DNA of 64,000 nucleotides, from NCBI GenBank assembly GCA_016712525.1, contig JADJQX010000007.1:2294001-2358000 (forward strand), in the 5' to 3' direction. Shown here piece by piece: positions 35,833-43,953 of this stretch; the first letter of the stretch is position 1; every line of letters begins with the position of its first letter. The DNA is from Myxococcales bacterium (GTDB taxonomy: Bacteria > Myxococcota_A > Polyangia > Polyangiales > Polyangiaceae). The position numbers and the translations under genes are program-made. The notes below the pieces were generated by a model. The model was not told the DNA's origin. It did not search any database and was given only the letters and a program-made list of their open reading frames with translations.

Positions 35833-36600
35833 TCAGATTCGAGGCCCGTCCGAGCTCGGGAAACGCAGGGACGAGCGCTCTCCGTCACGGAGCTCGCAGC
35901 CCATCCGCTCGGCCAGGCGCGCCGCGACCGCGAGCGCCACGTGGGGGCCCGGTACCCTCGGCACCATCGACTCTCCTCGGGGCGGGTCGTCCGCGCGGCT
36001 CACGACGAGCTCCGGGCCTCGGTCGCCGAGCGCGGCCACGACCTGCGACCCGGGCGGCGCGCGTTGGAGCAGCACCCGAACGAGCCAGGCCGCGACCGTC
36101 GTGTCGCATACGAACGGGAGAGGGTCGTCTTGGATCGCGACGAAGAGGTGCCCCTCGCCTCGCCCCGGCCGGAGCACGAGGCCGAGCACGTCGCGGAGGG
36201 TGAGCTCGGTGCTCTGCCCCTCCGAGGCGCGCCGACACAAGTCGCACACCTCCACACATCCCTCCAGGACACGCACCTCTTGGCGCAAAGCGCGCTCGAG
36301 GGCGAGGCGCGCGTTCACCCTCTTCGGGCCCGAAAAGCCCAAAATGGCGACCCGCGTGGCCCCCACCGAGGCCGACGCGAGCGCCCCGACCTGCTCCCCA
36401 GGGCACTCCCCACCGCCGCACTGGAAGAACGTGTCGAGCGCGTCGAGGCCGGAGAGCAGCTCGGGCAAGAGCTCCTCGACGACACGATGATCGACCCGAG
36501 GGCTGCGGACCAAGTGCTCGATGTTGCGCAGCGCGACGAGCGCATCCCGCGCGGAGCTCGGCCCGATGGTGCCGTAGACGTCCGACTCCCGTTCGCTCAT
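35833..36600 (-). CDS. Hypothetical protein with remote histidine-kinase ATPase resemblance (255 aa)
   Basis: The N-terminal half is helical (ARDALVALRNIEHLVRS, ELLPELLSGLDALDTFF) with several Cys (CGGGECPGE, CVEVCDLCRRA). The C-terminal half ends VPGPHVALAVAARLAERMGC and then SSLRFPSS, which mimics the last part of histidine-kinase ATPase domains, where GLGLALVRRI and a final strand lie. The phospho-accepting His and the N and G1 boxes are not seen, so if related it is a degenerate kinase or sensor. ATG at 36600 was chosen; a GTG at 36654 is possible. It lies between ndk and dapD on the same strand with only 23 bases to dapD. Confidence 0.55.
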   Translation of the reverse strand: MSERESDVYGTIGPSSARDALVALRNIEHLVRSPRVDHRVVEELLPELLSGLDALDTFFQCGGGECPGEQVGALASASVGATRVAILGFSGPKRVNARLALERALRQEVRVLEGCVEVCDLCRRASEGQSTELTLRDVLGLVLRPGRGEGHLFVAIQDDPLPFVCDTTVAAWLVRVLLQRAPPGSQVVAALGDRGPELVVSRADDPPRGESMVPRVPGPHVALAVAARLAERMGCELRDGERSSLRFPSSDGPRI

Positions 36601-36685
36601 GCCGTGCTCGACATGAAAGCACGGAGGCCGCGCCTCGTGGAGCCCACGCGACACGGCCTCTCGCAGATTCGTAGGGCGACGTAGG

Positions 36686-37117
36686 TCAGCCGGCGACCGG
36701 CGCGACCTCGGAGGCGGGGAAGAAGTAGGCGATCTCGATCTTGGCGTTGTCGAGCGAGTCCGAGCCGTGGACCGCGTTCTCGCCGATGCTCGCGGCGTAG
36801 AGCTTGCGGATCGTGCCCGCCTCGGCCTTGGCCGGGTCGGTCGCGCCCATGGTCGCGCGGTAGTCGGCGACGGCGTTGTCCTTCTCGAGGACGGCGATCA
36901 CGACCGACGAGCGGGTCATGAAGTCGCACAGCTCGCCGAAGAACGGGCGGGCCTTGTGGACGGCGTAGAAGCCCTCGGCCGCGGCGCGCGAGAGGTGCGT
37001 CTTCTTGATGGCGAGGAGGGTGAAGCCCTTGTCCTCGAGGTGGGCGAGGATGGCGCCCGCCTTCTTCTTCTCGACGGCGTCCGGCTTGATGATGCAAAGG
37101 GTGCGTTCGACGGCCAT
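36686..37117 (-). CDS. ndk: Nucleoside diphosphate kinase (143 aa)
   Basis: Transfers the gamma phosphate from ATP to other NDPs through a phosphohistidine. The active-site motif NAVHGSDS places the catalytic His at 117; K11 in IIKPDAV and the Arg residues that bind phosphate are present. Length is the family norm. AGGAGAG precedes the ATG at 37117. An excellent sigma-70 type promoter and a perfect palindrome lie upstream. Downstream are the kinase-like gene, dapD and dapE, so ndk may lead the operon. Confidence 0.97.
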   Translation of the reverse strand: MAVERTLCIIKPDAVEKKKAGAILAHLEDKGFTLLAIKKTHLSRAAAEGFYAVHKARPFFGELCDFMTRSSVVIAVLEKDNAVADYRATMGATDPAKAEAGTIRKLYAASIGENAVHGSDSLDNAKIEIAYFFPASEVAPVAG

Positions 37118-37149
37118 GACTGCTCTCCTGAAAGTGGCGGCAACTGTTG

Positions 37150-37166
37150 ATTTTCGCCGCGAAAAT
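37150..37166. promoter_or_regulatory. Perfect 17-bp palindrome in the ndk leader (operator candidate)
   Basis: ATTTTCGCCGCGAAAAT reads the same on both strands except for its central base: 8-bp arms around one C. It lies between the predicted ndk start of transcription and the ribosome site, a usual place for a repressor operator. The bound protein is unknown. Confidence 0.5.
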
Positions 37167-37178
37167 GTGGTCGCGGCC

Positions 37179-37207
37179 CCTATAGGAGAGCCGTAGGGAA
37201 AGTGCAA
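37179..37207 (-). promoter_or_regulatory. Sigma-70 type promoter of ndk
   Basis: On the minus strand a TTGCAC -35 box (37202-37207) and a TATAGG -10 box (37179-37184) are separated by exactly 17 bases. This predicts a leader of roughly 55 bases before the ndk ATG at 37117. It is the clearest promoter in the window. Confidence 0.65.
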
Positions 37208-37303
37208 GCATCGGGGCCCGACCGGGCCGACCGAGGTGCGCCGGAGGAGAGAGCGCGAGCCTCGGCCGACCCGACGTGCGTCAGCCGCGCTCGAGGGGCG
37301 CGG

Positions 37304-37582
37304 TCAGTTGGCGCACTTCGAATCCTGGCTCGAATCTGCCGGGCAGACGTCGGCCTCGAGGTTCTTCTCGCAGTCGGCCGCGGTCGCGCACTTGTAAAAG
37401 CGCTTATTGATGCAGCAAACCTGCGTCGACGTCGACGACGAACCGCCGCCCGAAGAGTCGCCGCCCGAGGTCGTCCCTCCGGAGGTGCTGCCTCCCGTTC
37501 CCTTGTCGCTCGAGTCGCTCGAGCAGCCCGAGAGGCAAGCGACCACCACGAAAACGACGCCAGTCCACACGGTGAGCTTCAT
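37304..37582 (-). CDS. Small Ser/Gly-rich lipoprotein with C-terminal Cys motif (92 aa)
   Basis: A textbook lipobox, LSGC at Cys20, follows a hydrophobic leader. A Ser/Gly/Thr-rich linker (about 23-53) leads to a small Cys-rich domain (VCCINKRFYKCATAADCEKN) with six Cys, likely disulfide-bonded. AAAGGA precedes the ATG. The design resembles other small myxobacterial surface lipoproteins; function unknown. It is not clearly in an operon: 121 bases separate its stop from the ndk promoter region and 136 bases its start from the next gene. Confidence 0.75.
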   Translation of the reverse strand: MKLTVWTGVVFVVVACLSGCSSDSSDKGTGGSTSGGTTSGGDSSGGGSSSTSTQVCCINKRFYKCATAADCEKNLEADVCPADSSQDSKCAN

Positions 37583-37718
37583 GAGAATCGTCCTTTTCTA
37601 AGCTTCATTTGCGGTCTCGCTCGGAGGCACGCGTGCCCCTGGGCGAGTCGGTCCCACCCGAGGCTTGTCGCCACGTGCGAGGAATCGTCAGAGGCCCGAA
37701 GCGCCCGTGTCGATTTCC

Positions 37719-37934
37719 TCAAGGCTCGGCGCGACGCCGGAAGACCGCGGCGACGGCCGCCCCCGCCGAGCGCCCTGCCTCGACCCCGAGCGGCTCGAGG
37801 GCAGGAATCCGGCCGACCGCCGCAGACCGCGCGGCGAAGGGGAGCGCGAGAGGCACGGCGAGGAGGGCCATGCCCAGCCCGCGCCGCCACACCAAGACCA
37901 CCCTTCGCCGCCATTTGAGCTTGGACCCACGCAT
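37719..37934 (-). CDS. Small single-span membrane protein (71 aa)
   Basis: A short gene supported by a strong GGAGG ribosome site 6-7 bases before the ATG at 37934. The protein starts MRGSKLKWRRRVVLVWRRG, a very basic segment, then one hydrophobic span (GMALLAVPLALPFAARSAAVG) and a polar Ala/Arg-rich tail. Positive-inside rules put the N-terminus in the cytoplasm. No family recognised. The 144 bases upstream, to the amidase stop at 38079, hold nothing else I can name. Confidence 0.55.
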   Translation of the reverse strand: MRGSKLKWRRRVVLVWRRGLGMALLAVPLALPFAARSAAVGRIPALEPLGVEAGRSAGAAVAAVFRRRAEP

Positions 37935-38078
37935 CGTTCGCCTCCGTGACCCGACGTCGGCCGAGGGGGGCGCGGTGTTGCCTGGTTTCTTGCGGGGGTC
38001 TCTCTTTTTCGGTGGGCGCCGTCCGAGAGCTCGCGGCTCCGCCACGCGTAGGCGGAGCTTCGTTTCGTGGACAGCTCT

Positions 38079-39701
38079 TCAGCGGCCTTCGCGGTAGGCC
38101 GTCACGGCGTTCACGATGGCGTCGGCGAGCCGCGCGCGGTAGTCGTCCGTCGCGAGCCGCGCCTCTTCGGTCGGGTTCGACACGTAGCTCGTCTCGAAGA
38201 GCACCCCGGGCATACGCGCCCCCACGAGCACGTAGAAGCCCGCCACGTGCACCCCGCCGTCCACCAGATCCGTGTACTTTCCACGCAATGACGCGAACGC
38301 CGCGCGCTGGAGCAAGGCCGCGAAGTGCTTCGAGCGCGTGGCCTGATCGGCGAGGCGCATGTTCGCGAGGATCGCGCCGAGCTCGGCGGTGGCCGCTTGG
38401 CTCGTCGCGTTCTCGCGGGCCGCGAGCCGGCTCGCCATCTCGGACGCGTCCGTGTCGAGCACGTAGGTCTCGATGCCGCGGCGGGCGCGGTTCTCGGCCG
38501 CGTTGCAGTGGATCGAGACGAAGAGATCGGCCCCGAACGCGTTCGCGCGGGCCGTGCGCTCTTCGAGGGTGACGTAGCGATCGTCGTCGCGGGTGAGCAT
38601 GACGGCGAGCCCCTGCTTGGCGAGCACGGGCGCGACCTTGTGCGCGATGTCGAGCGTCACGTCCTTCTCTTTCGTGCCGTTCGGCCCGGAGGCACCGGGA
38701 TCGTTGCCCCCATGGCCCGGGTCGAGCACGATCCGCGAGACCTTGCGCGAGCTCCTCGGATCGGTGCCCGGCGGGTGTTTGGCGATGTCGATGACGACGC
38801 GGTACGGCTCGACGAGGTGGAACACCTTTCGGTAACACGGCCCGGCGAGATCGAGCAAAACGCGGGATCCCGTGACCGAAGGCTCGGCGTGGAGCATCGT
38901 CGCGATGCCGCCGAGCTTCACGTCGCGCGCACCGAAGGGGAGCTCCACGCCGTCGAGCTCGACGAACGTGCGCGCGCCTTTGCCAGGGACGGCCTCGTCT
39001 CCGACGCGAAATCGAGCCGGTTTGTCGAGGTGCACGACGACCCGCGCGCCCTCGTCGGACGCCCACTGCTCGATGCGCTGCACTCGGGGAGCGACGCGCA
39101 CTCGCGTGAGGCCCCCCGCGTCGGCGAGCGCGCTCGCGAGGGCCCCTTCGCCGAGGAGCCCCTGATCGATCGCTTCGAGCACCTCGGCGGGAGGACGAAA
39201 CGCCGCGACCGCGCGCATCGCCGCGTCGATCGAGGCCATGCACGGCGAGGCCGCGGCGCCTCCGTCGACCCCGGGGGCCCTCCTCGAGGCCCGATAGAGC
39301 TCGGCGTACGTGACGGCGGCGTCGTGCGCGATGTCCCCGGCGAGCCTCGCCCCTCGCACGGCCGCCGCGCAGGCCCCCTCGATCGCCATGTCGCGGCTCG
39401 CCGCCTTGAGCGCGGACACCCCCTCGTTCCCGTCCTCGGAGCGTTTGTCGATGCGGTAGAGCCGCTCGAACAAGCTCGCCGCCAGCACGTGCAGCGCGAC
39501 GGCCCTCGCACCCGCCCCTTCGCGGAGCGCGGCGGCCTCGACGCCCTGCGCGACGGAGAGGACCTCCGCGCGCTCGGGAAGCACGTCGCGCGCGAGCATC
39601 GCCTCGGCCCGCGCGCCCTCGGAGTCGGCCACGGAGGCGTCGGGCACCGAGCTCCCCCCGCACGCTGCGATGACGAGGAGGAGCAGGACGGAGACGACCA
39701 G
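38079..39701 (-). CDS. N-acetylmuramoyl-L-alanine amidase, lipoprotein (about 540 aa, start uncertain)
   Basis: A periplasmic zinc amidase (Amidase_3) that cuts the bond between muramic acid and the stem peptide. The catalytic domain has IVLDPGHGGNDPGASG (zinc His), a following Glu in TKEKDVTLDIAH, SIHCNA (second zinc His) and FETSYVSN (catalytic Glu). An AMIN-like beta domain precedes it (about 210-310), and helical repeats lie nearer the N-terminus. A leader ALVVSVLLLLVIAAC predicts a lipoprotein. No ATG or GTG lies in frame near the leader; the nearest codon is CTG at 39701, and a TTG at 39857 would run antisense into the divergent gene. The true start is unsettled. Confidence 0.85.
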   Translation of the reverse strand: MVVSVLLLLVIAACGGSSVPDASVADSEGARAEAMLARDVLPERAEVLSVAQGVEAAALREGAGARAVALHVLAASLFERLYRIDKRSEDGNEGVSALKAASRDMAIEGACAAAVRGARLAGDIAHDAAVTYAELYRASRRAPGVDGGAAASPCMASIDAAMRAVAAFRPPAEVLEAIDQGLLGEGALASALADAGGLTRVRVAPRVQRIEQWASDEGARVVVHLDKPARFRVGDEAVPGKGARTFVELDGVELPFGARDVKLGGIATMLHAEPSVTGSRVLLDLAGPCYRKVFHLVEPYRVVIDIAKHPPGTDPRSSRKVSRIVLDPGHGGNDPGASGPNGTKEKDVTLDIAHKVAPVLAKQGLAVMLTRDDDRYVTLEERTARANAFGADLFVSIHCNAAENRARRGIETYVLDTDASEMASRLAARENATSQAATAELGAILANMRLADQATRSKHFAALLQRAAFASLRGKYTDLVDGGVHVAGFYVLVGARMPGVLFETSYVSNPTEEARLATDDYRARLADAIVNAVTAYREGR

Positions 39702-39788
39702 GGCCCCGCGCTCGAAAAAACGTGCGAGGCGGAGCGTTACGCCCTTCCCGGCTCGCCGGAGACGAGGTCTGATAGCGTCTTGGAGGAC

Positions 39789-40271
39789 ATGGTGAAACCT
39801 GCCGACGACGCCCCGCCGAGCCGCGCGCCTACCTACGCCGACCGCCTCACGGGCCAAACCTTCCGCGACGGCCGCACGATGGTCAACGCCTACATCGATC
39901 GCTTCGTCGAGAAGCACGAGGGCATCACGCTCGCCCCGCTCGACGAGACCGGGTACACCCAGCTCCGTCGAGGCTCGGCAAGCGTCGGGGTGAACGTTCT
40001 CGACGACCACGGCGTGCTTCTCTTCCTCGCCCCCGTGATACCGGTAGTTTCGCAGGGGCGCGAGGCTTTCTATCGGCGCCTGCTCGAGCTCTCGTTCCTC
40101 GCCACGAGCGACGCGGCCTTCGCGATCGACGCCCAGAAGGACGAGGTCTACCTCCGCGCGGTACGGCGCATCTCGGGCCTCGACTACGAAGAGTTCGAGG
40201 ACCTGCTCGAGACGGTGGGCAAGGTCGCCGACGACTGGGACGACTTGCTCCGCAAAGAGTTCGGCGGCTGA
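39789..40271 (+). CDS. YbjN/type III chaperone-fold protein (160 aa)
   Basis: A small cytoplasmic alpha/beta protein. The pattern of a central beta sheet (VGVNVLDDHGVLLFLAPVIP) followed by RLLELSFLATSDAAFAIDAQ and a C-terminal helix (LDYEEFEDLLETVGKVADDW) matches the YbjN or secretion-chaperone-like fold, which often binds other proteins without enzymatic activity. The ATG at 39789 lies opposite the upstream region of the amidase, so the two are divergent. What it binds cannot be told. The 172 bases that follow hold only a small GCCC/GGGC stem near 40350. Confidence 0.7.
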   Translation: MVKPADDAPPSRAPTYADRLTGQTFRDGRTMVNAYIDRFVEKHEGITLAPLDETGYTQLRRGSASVGVNVLDDHGVLLFLAPVIPVVSQGREAFYRRLLELSFLATSDAAFAIDAQKDEVYLRAVRRISGLDYEEFEDLLETVGKVADDWDDLLRKEFGG

Positions 40272-40443
40272 CCTTCCGAGCTTCCGCGCTTCCGCATCCA
40301 AGACTACGCCGGCGCACAACCTGGCCGCATGTAGGTTTCACGGCAAAACGCCCTGCCTTTGGGCGCGAATCACGCCGTGCTAGGCTCAAGGCTCGTAGTG
40401 GCGCGCACCGAGTGCGCGCACGCAGGAAAGGTCCGACGGCTCG

Positions 40444-41238
40444 ATGATGACGCAGACGAACCCTTCGACGACCGAGCTCTCCCCCGAAGACGCCGAGCGT
40501 TTCGCCGCGGCATTCCGCCCATCGTGGGAGCTCGACGAGCCTTCCGTGTCGTCGCCGGCCCTCGCCCAGACGCTCCCGCTCGGTGCGGCCGCGGTCGCCG
40601 TGAACGAGGCGCCCAAGGCCGAGACGAAGTCCGAAGCCGAGACGAAGCCCGCCCTCGCGCAGACGGTCGTCATGGCCGATGCGCCGGCCAAGCCCGCCTC
40701 GTCGGCGCCGCTCCCGGCCTTCGATCTGCCCGTGTCGGCGCCGAAGCTCCCTCCGGCCCCGGTCTCCGAGTCCGACGTCGCCAAGACCGCCGTCTACAAG
40801 CCGGTGAACGCGGCCGACATCGTCCTCCCGGAGGACGACCTCCCCGCGCCGAAGAAGAACACGACCCTCTTCGTGGGTATCGGAGTGGCTGCCGTCGTGG
40901 CGATCCTCGCGGGCGTTGGCTTCGCCATGAGCTCTTCCGAGCCCGTGAAGACCGCGCCGAGCGCGAGCGCCGCCCCCCCCAAGGTGCCCACGGCCGACAT
41001 TCCTCCGCCTCCGCCGGCGAACGAAGCTCCGAGCGAGCCCCCGGCGAAGGCCGCCGCGAAACCCACCGAGACGGCCGCGGCGAAGCCCGAGAGCCCGAAG
41101 GCCCCCACCGCCGCGCCGAAGCCCGAGGCCCCGAAGGGCGCGGTCGCCGCTCCCAAGCCTCCGCCCCCCGCGGCCCCCGCCCCCGCGCCGAAGCCCGCCG
41201 GAAAGCCTGGAGGAATCGTGCGCGACGCGCCGTTCTGA
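40444..41238 (+). CDS. Single-span Pro/Ala-rich membrane protein (264 aa)
   Basis: Residues 1-138 are acidic and Ala/Pro-rich, predicted cytoplasmic and disordered. One membrane segment (TTLFVGIGVAAVVAILAGVGFAM, about 140-162) is followed by a Pro/Ala/Lys-rich periplasmic tail ending GGIVRDAPF. The two ATGs at 40444 and 40447 are equivalent. No domain is recognised; the bitopic, low-complexity layout suggests a spacer or linker protein. It is followed after 18 bases by a TPR protein with a similar Pro/Glu-rich linker, so the pair probably works together in the envelope. Confidence 0.65.
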   Translation: MMTQTNPSTTELSPEDAERFAAAFRPSWELDEPSVSSPALAQTLPLGAAAVAVNEAPKAETKSEAETKPALAQTVVMADAPAKPASSAPLPAFDLPVSAPKLPPAPVSESDVAKTAVYKPVNAADIVLPEDDLPAPKKNTTLFVGIGVAAVVAILAGVGFAMSSSEPVKTAPSASAAPPKVPTADIPPPPPANEAPSEPPAKAAAKPTETAAAKPESPKAPTAAPKPEAPKGAVAAPKPPPPAAPAPAPKPAGKPGGIVRDAPF

Positions 41239-41256
41239 GAGTATCCTCGGGGCTCG

Positions 41257-42471
41257 ATGAGCAAAGAGCCCACCTCCGGGAAGCCCCGGTCCCCCTTCGT
41301 CCGCGCCGTCTCCTTGGCCGTCCTCGTGTCGCTCGCGCCCACGCTGGTCGGAGCGCCGGCGTTCGCGCAAGGCACCGCACAAGACGACGCGCTCACGAAG
41401 AGGGCGCGCGCGCGCTTTCAAGAGGGCGTCGAGGCCTTCGACAAGGGTCAGTGGGAAAACGCCCGGCTCTCTTTCATGGAGGCCTACGCCCTCAAGAAGC
41501 ACCCGGCGGTGCTGCTGAACCTCGCGCAGAGCTGCGTGCGTGCGGGCCATCCGGGTGAGGCTGCGCGGTATTTCTCCCAGTTCCTTCGCGAAGCCACTCA
41601 GGCGACGCCGGCGCAGCGCGCGGACGCCGAGAAGGGCCTCGCCGAGGCGCGGGCGAAAGGTGGACGCGTCGAGGTCACCGCTCCGAGCGGCACGGAGATC
41701 CTCGTGGCGGGGCCGAGCGGCGACGTGCGCCTCGGGACGACCCCGCTCGCCGAGCCGCTCGACGTCGACGCCGGGACGACGACGCTGAAGGGGCGCGCAC
41801 CCGACGGCACCATGGAGACCGTGACCGTCACCGTCGCCGCCGGCCAGAAGACCTCGGTGAAGCTCGGGCCCCAGGCCTCGGCGGCTCCTACGCCCGTGCC
41901 GGTCCCCGCGCCCGTCCCTCCCAAGACCGACCCTCCGAAAGCCGAGAGCCCCGCCGAGCCTCCGAAGGCCGAGCCGCCGGCCGAGCCGCCACCGGTCGAG
42001 CCGCCCCACGACAAGAAGCCGGGGCTGTTCTCGCCCCCGAAGACGATGGTGCCCGTGTTCGTCGGCGCCGGCGTGGGTGTGCTCGGCCTCGCCGGCACGA
42101 TCGTCTTCGCGGCCGCGAAGGGCTCCGCGCAGAGCTCCGCCGACCAAGTCACCGCCGAGATCCGCGACGCGGCGGCGAAGCGCGGCGTGTCGACGCAGGG
42201 GATCTGCACGAATCCACCGGCCGACTTCAAGAAGGCCTGCTCGGCCCTCACCGAGAACAACGACGCCGTCGACACGAACGCGACGCTCGCCAACGTCTCC
42301 GTCGTCGTCATGGTGGTCGGGTTCGTGGGCGCGGGCGCGTGGTACCTGTTCAGCCCGAAGCGCGATGCGGCGCCCACCGCGGGCAACGTCTTCCGCCTCC
42401 GCAACGACGCCCAGCTCGTCCCCATGGTCACGCCTCAGGGTGGCGGCCTCGTGCTCACGCAGCCGTTCTGA
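41257..42471 (+). CDS. Exported TPR/PEGA-like membrane protein (404 aa)
   Basis: A signal peptide ends near VGAPAFAQG. Residues about 45-130 are TPR helices (ARFQEGVEAFDKGQWENARL, YALKKHPAVLLNLAQSCV). Residues about 130-205 are a PEGA-like beta sandwich (GGRVEVTAPSGTEILVAG, TTTLKGRAPDG). A Pro/Glu/Lys linker follows, then two membrane segments near 270-290 and 350-370. Such TPR-plus-PEGA proteins are common in myxobacteria, often near kinases, with unknown roles. Follows the 264-residue gene closely. A strong hairpin ends the transcription unit. Confidence 0.78.
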   Translation: MSKEPTSGKPRSPFVRAVSLAVLVSLAPTLVGAPAFAQGTAQDDALTKRARARFQEGVEAFDKGQWENARLSFMEAYALKKHPAVLLNLAQSCVRAGHPGEAARYFSQFLREATQATPAQRADAEKGLAEARAKGGRVEVTAPSGTEILVAGPSGDVRLGTTPLAEPLDVDAGTTTLKGRAPDGTMETVTVTVAAGQKTSVKLGPQASAAPTPVPVPAPVPPKTDPPKAESPAEPPKAEPPAEPPPVEPPHDKKPGLFSPPKTMVPVFVGAGVGVLGLAGTIVFAAAKGSAQSSADQVTAEIRDAAAKRGVSTQGICTNPPADFKKACSALTENNDAVDTNATLANVSVVVMVVGFVGAGAWYLFSPKRDAAPTAGNVFRLRNDAQLVPMVTPQGGGLVLTQPF

Positions 42472-42499
42472 AGGCGCGCCCTTCTTTCCACGGTCACGC

Positions 42500-42528
42500 G
42501 GCGGGGTCGCTCGAAAGCGCTCCCCGCC
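42500..42528. terminator. Bidirectional terminator hairpin
   Basis: GGCGGGG (42500-42506) pairs with CCCCGCC (42522-42528); inside, CGCT pairs with AGCG around a CGAA loop. It lies in the 75-base gap between convergent genes ending at 42471 and 42547. Confidence 0.55.
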
Positions 42529-42546
42529 TTCACACGTAAACTCCCG

Positions 42547-43893
42547 TCACGGCTGAGGAAATCGGAGAATCCGTGGCAGCTCGGGCTGGCGATCGTCTTG
42601 CGCCTCGGGGCGCTCGAGCCACACGGCCACGCACCCGTCGGCGTCGCATCCGGCATCCACGAGCCCGTCGGCGTGGAGCGGGATCTTCTGAGACACGGTC
42701 GCCAAGCCCTTCCCGAGCACACGCACCGCGAGCGCGTCGATCGGCGCCTTCGTCTTCCCCGACCCGGGAGCTCGCTCGGTCCACGAGAGCACCCTGCGCT
42801 CGCCGCTCTTCCCGAAGAAGAACGTGCTGACTTGGTGACCGCACGCCGCGAGCCCGAGGTCTTCACGTGTAGCCTTCCCCGTGGCGAGGTCGAGGCGCAC
42901 CAGGTGAACGCTCGTCGAGAAGCGAGACGCGCGGAGCGTCGGGAGCGCGGAGGCGTCCTCCCCCGCGGCGCAGCCTTCGTGCTCGCGCGTGGTGGCAAGG
43001 TAGAGGGTCGTGTCGTCGGCGTCTGCCAGGACGAGATCCTCTTCGTCGTCGAGCTTGAGCCCGGCCTCGCGCTTCGGTTCGAGGGGCGACTTGGTCGCGA
43101 GCGCGCCCTCGGCTCCAATCCGAAGGACAGCCAGCCCCGACGCCGTCGCGAAGAAGGCGTGTTCGCGCTCTTCGTCGGCGAAGTCCTTGTCGCCGACGAT
43201 CGGCAAGACCGTCTTCGCGCCCTCGGCCGACAGCGCGACGGCCGACAGCACGCCCTCGGCGTCGCCGGTCACGAAGGCGCGCGATTCGTCGCAGAAGAGG
43301 CCGAGATCGCCCTCCATCCCGGGGAGCTCGAGGTCTCTCGGTCCGGCCGCGAGCTCCGCCTTCACGCCCTTCTTCTCGAGCCAGTAGACAGCGTCCCGCG
43401 TCGCGCAGGTCGTCGTCCCGAACGCGCGACGCGGCCCGGCCGAGAGGGTGTCGTCGAGGCGCACCACGACGCGCTGGAGCTGCCCCTCGAGCTTTCCGCG
43501 GTAGACGAGCGCGACGGCGCTCCCGACGGCGTGCGGCGAGACCTCGGCGTCGTGCGCCCACTCCGCACCGGCGAGGACGTCGGCGCGACGCTCGACCACT
43601 CCGCTCCGCGACACACGAGCCACACGGACGACCTTCTCCGGAACGGAGAGCCCCGCCACGACCACTCCACCTCCTGGCACGAGGGTCGCGCCGATCGGCA
43701 TCGAGAGCTTCGGCATCTCGAGCGCGGACACAGCGCCGTCCCCCGCGTCGACCGCGACGGGCGCCGCGGCGTCGAGGGACGAGGGCGCCCCGCGCGAGCA
43801 CGTGCAAGACGCAAGCATCCCGAAGGCGAGGGCCGGAAGGGCCCTCCACGCGGTAGACCGCGGGGAGGTGCGGGGAAGGTCGAGCGTCGTCAC
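42547..43893 (-). CDS. Hypothetical lipoprotein, possibly beta-propeller (448 aa)
   Basis: A signal peptide with LASC at Cys30 marks a lipoprotein. The mature protein is a long series of short hydrophobic strands and turns (GVVVAGLSVPEKVVRVARVS, SAVALVYRGKLEGQLQRVVV, DTTLYLATTREHEG), each near 45-50 residues apart, like blades of a propeller. Cys pairs occur in CTC, CAT and CDADGC. No enzymatic motif. It lies 60 bases downstream of the FHA/sigma-54 activator on the same strand, so it may be cotranscribed with it; whether it is regulated by it is not known. Confidence 0.65.
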   Translation of the reverse strand: MTTLDLPRTSPRSTAWRALPALAFGMLASCTCSRGAPSSLDAAAPVAVDAGDGAVSALEMPKLSMPIGATLVPGGGVVVAGLSVPEKVVRVARVSRSGVVERRADVLAGAEWAHDAEVSPHAVGSAVALVYRGKLEGQLQRVVVRLDDTLSAGPRRAFGTTTCATRDAVYWLEKKGVKAELAAGPRDLELPGMEGDLGLFCDESRAFVTGDAEGVLSAVALSAEGAKTVLPIVGDKDFADEEREHAFFATASGLAVLRIGAEGALATKSPLEPKREAGLKLDDEEDLVLADADDTTLYLATTREHEGCAAGEDASALPTLRASRFSTSVHLVRLDLATGKATREDLGLAACGHQVSTFFFGKSGERRVLSWTERAPGSGKTKAPIDALAVRVLGKGLATVSQKIPLHADGLVDAGCDADGCVAVWLERPEAQDDRQPELPRILRFPQP

Positions 43894-43953
43894 GCGCCCA
43901 CCCTACCGCGGCCCACGAGGCGCCGTCACCTCCCCGACGAACGGACGCGCCCC

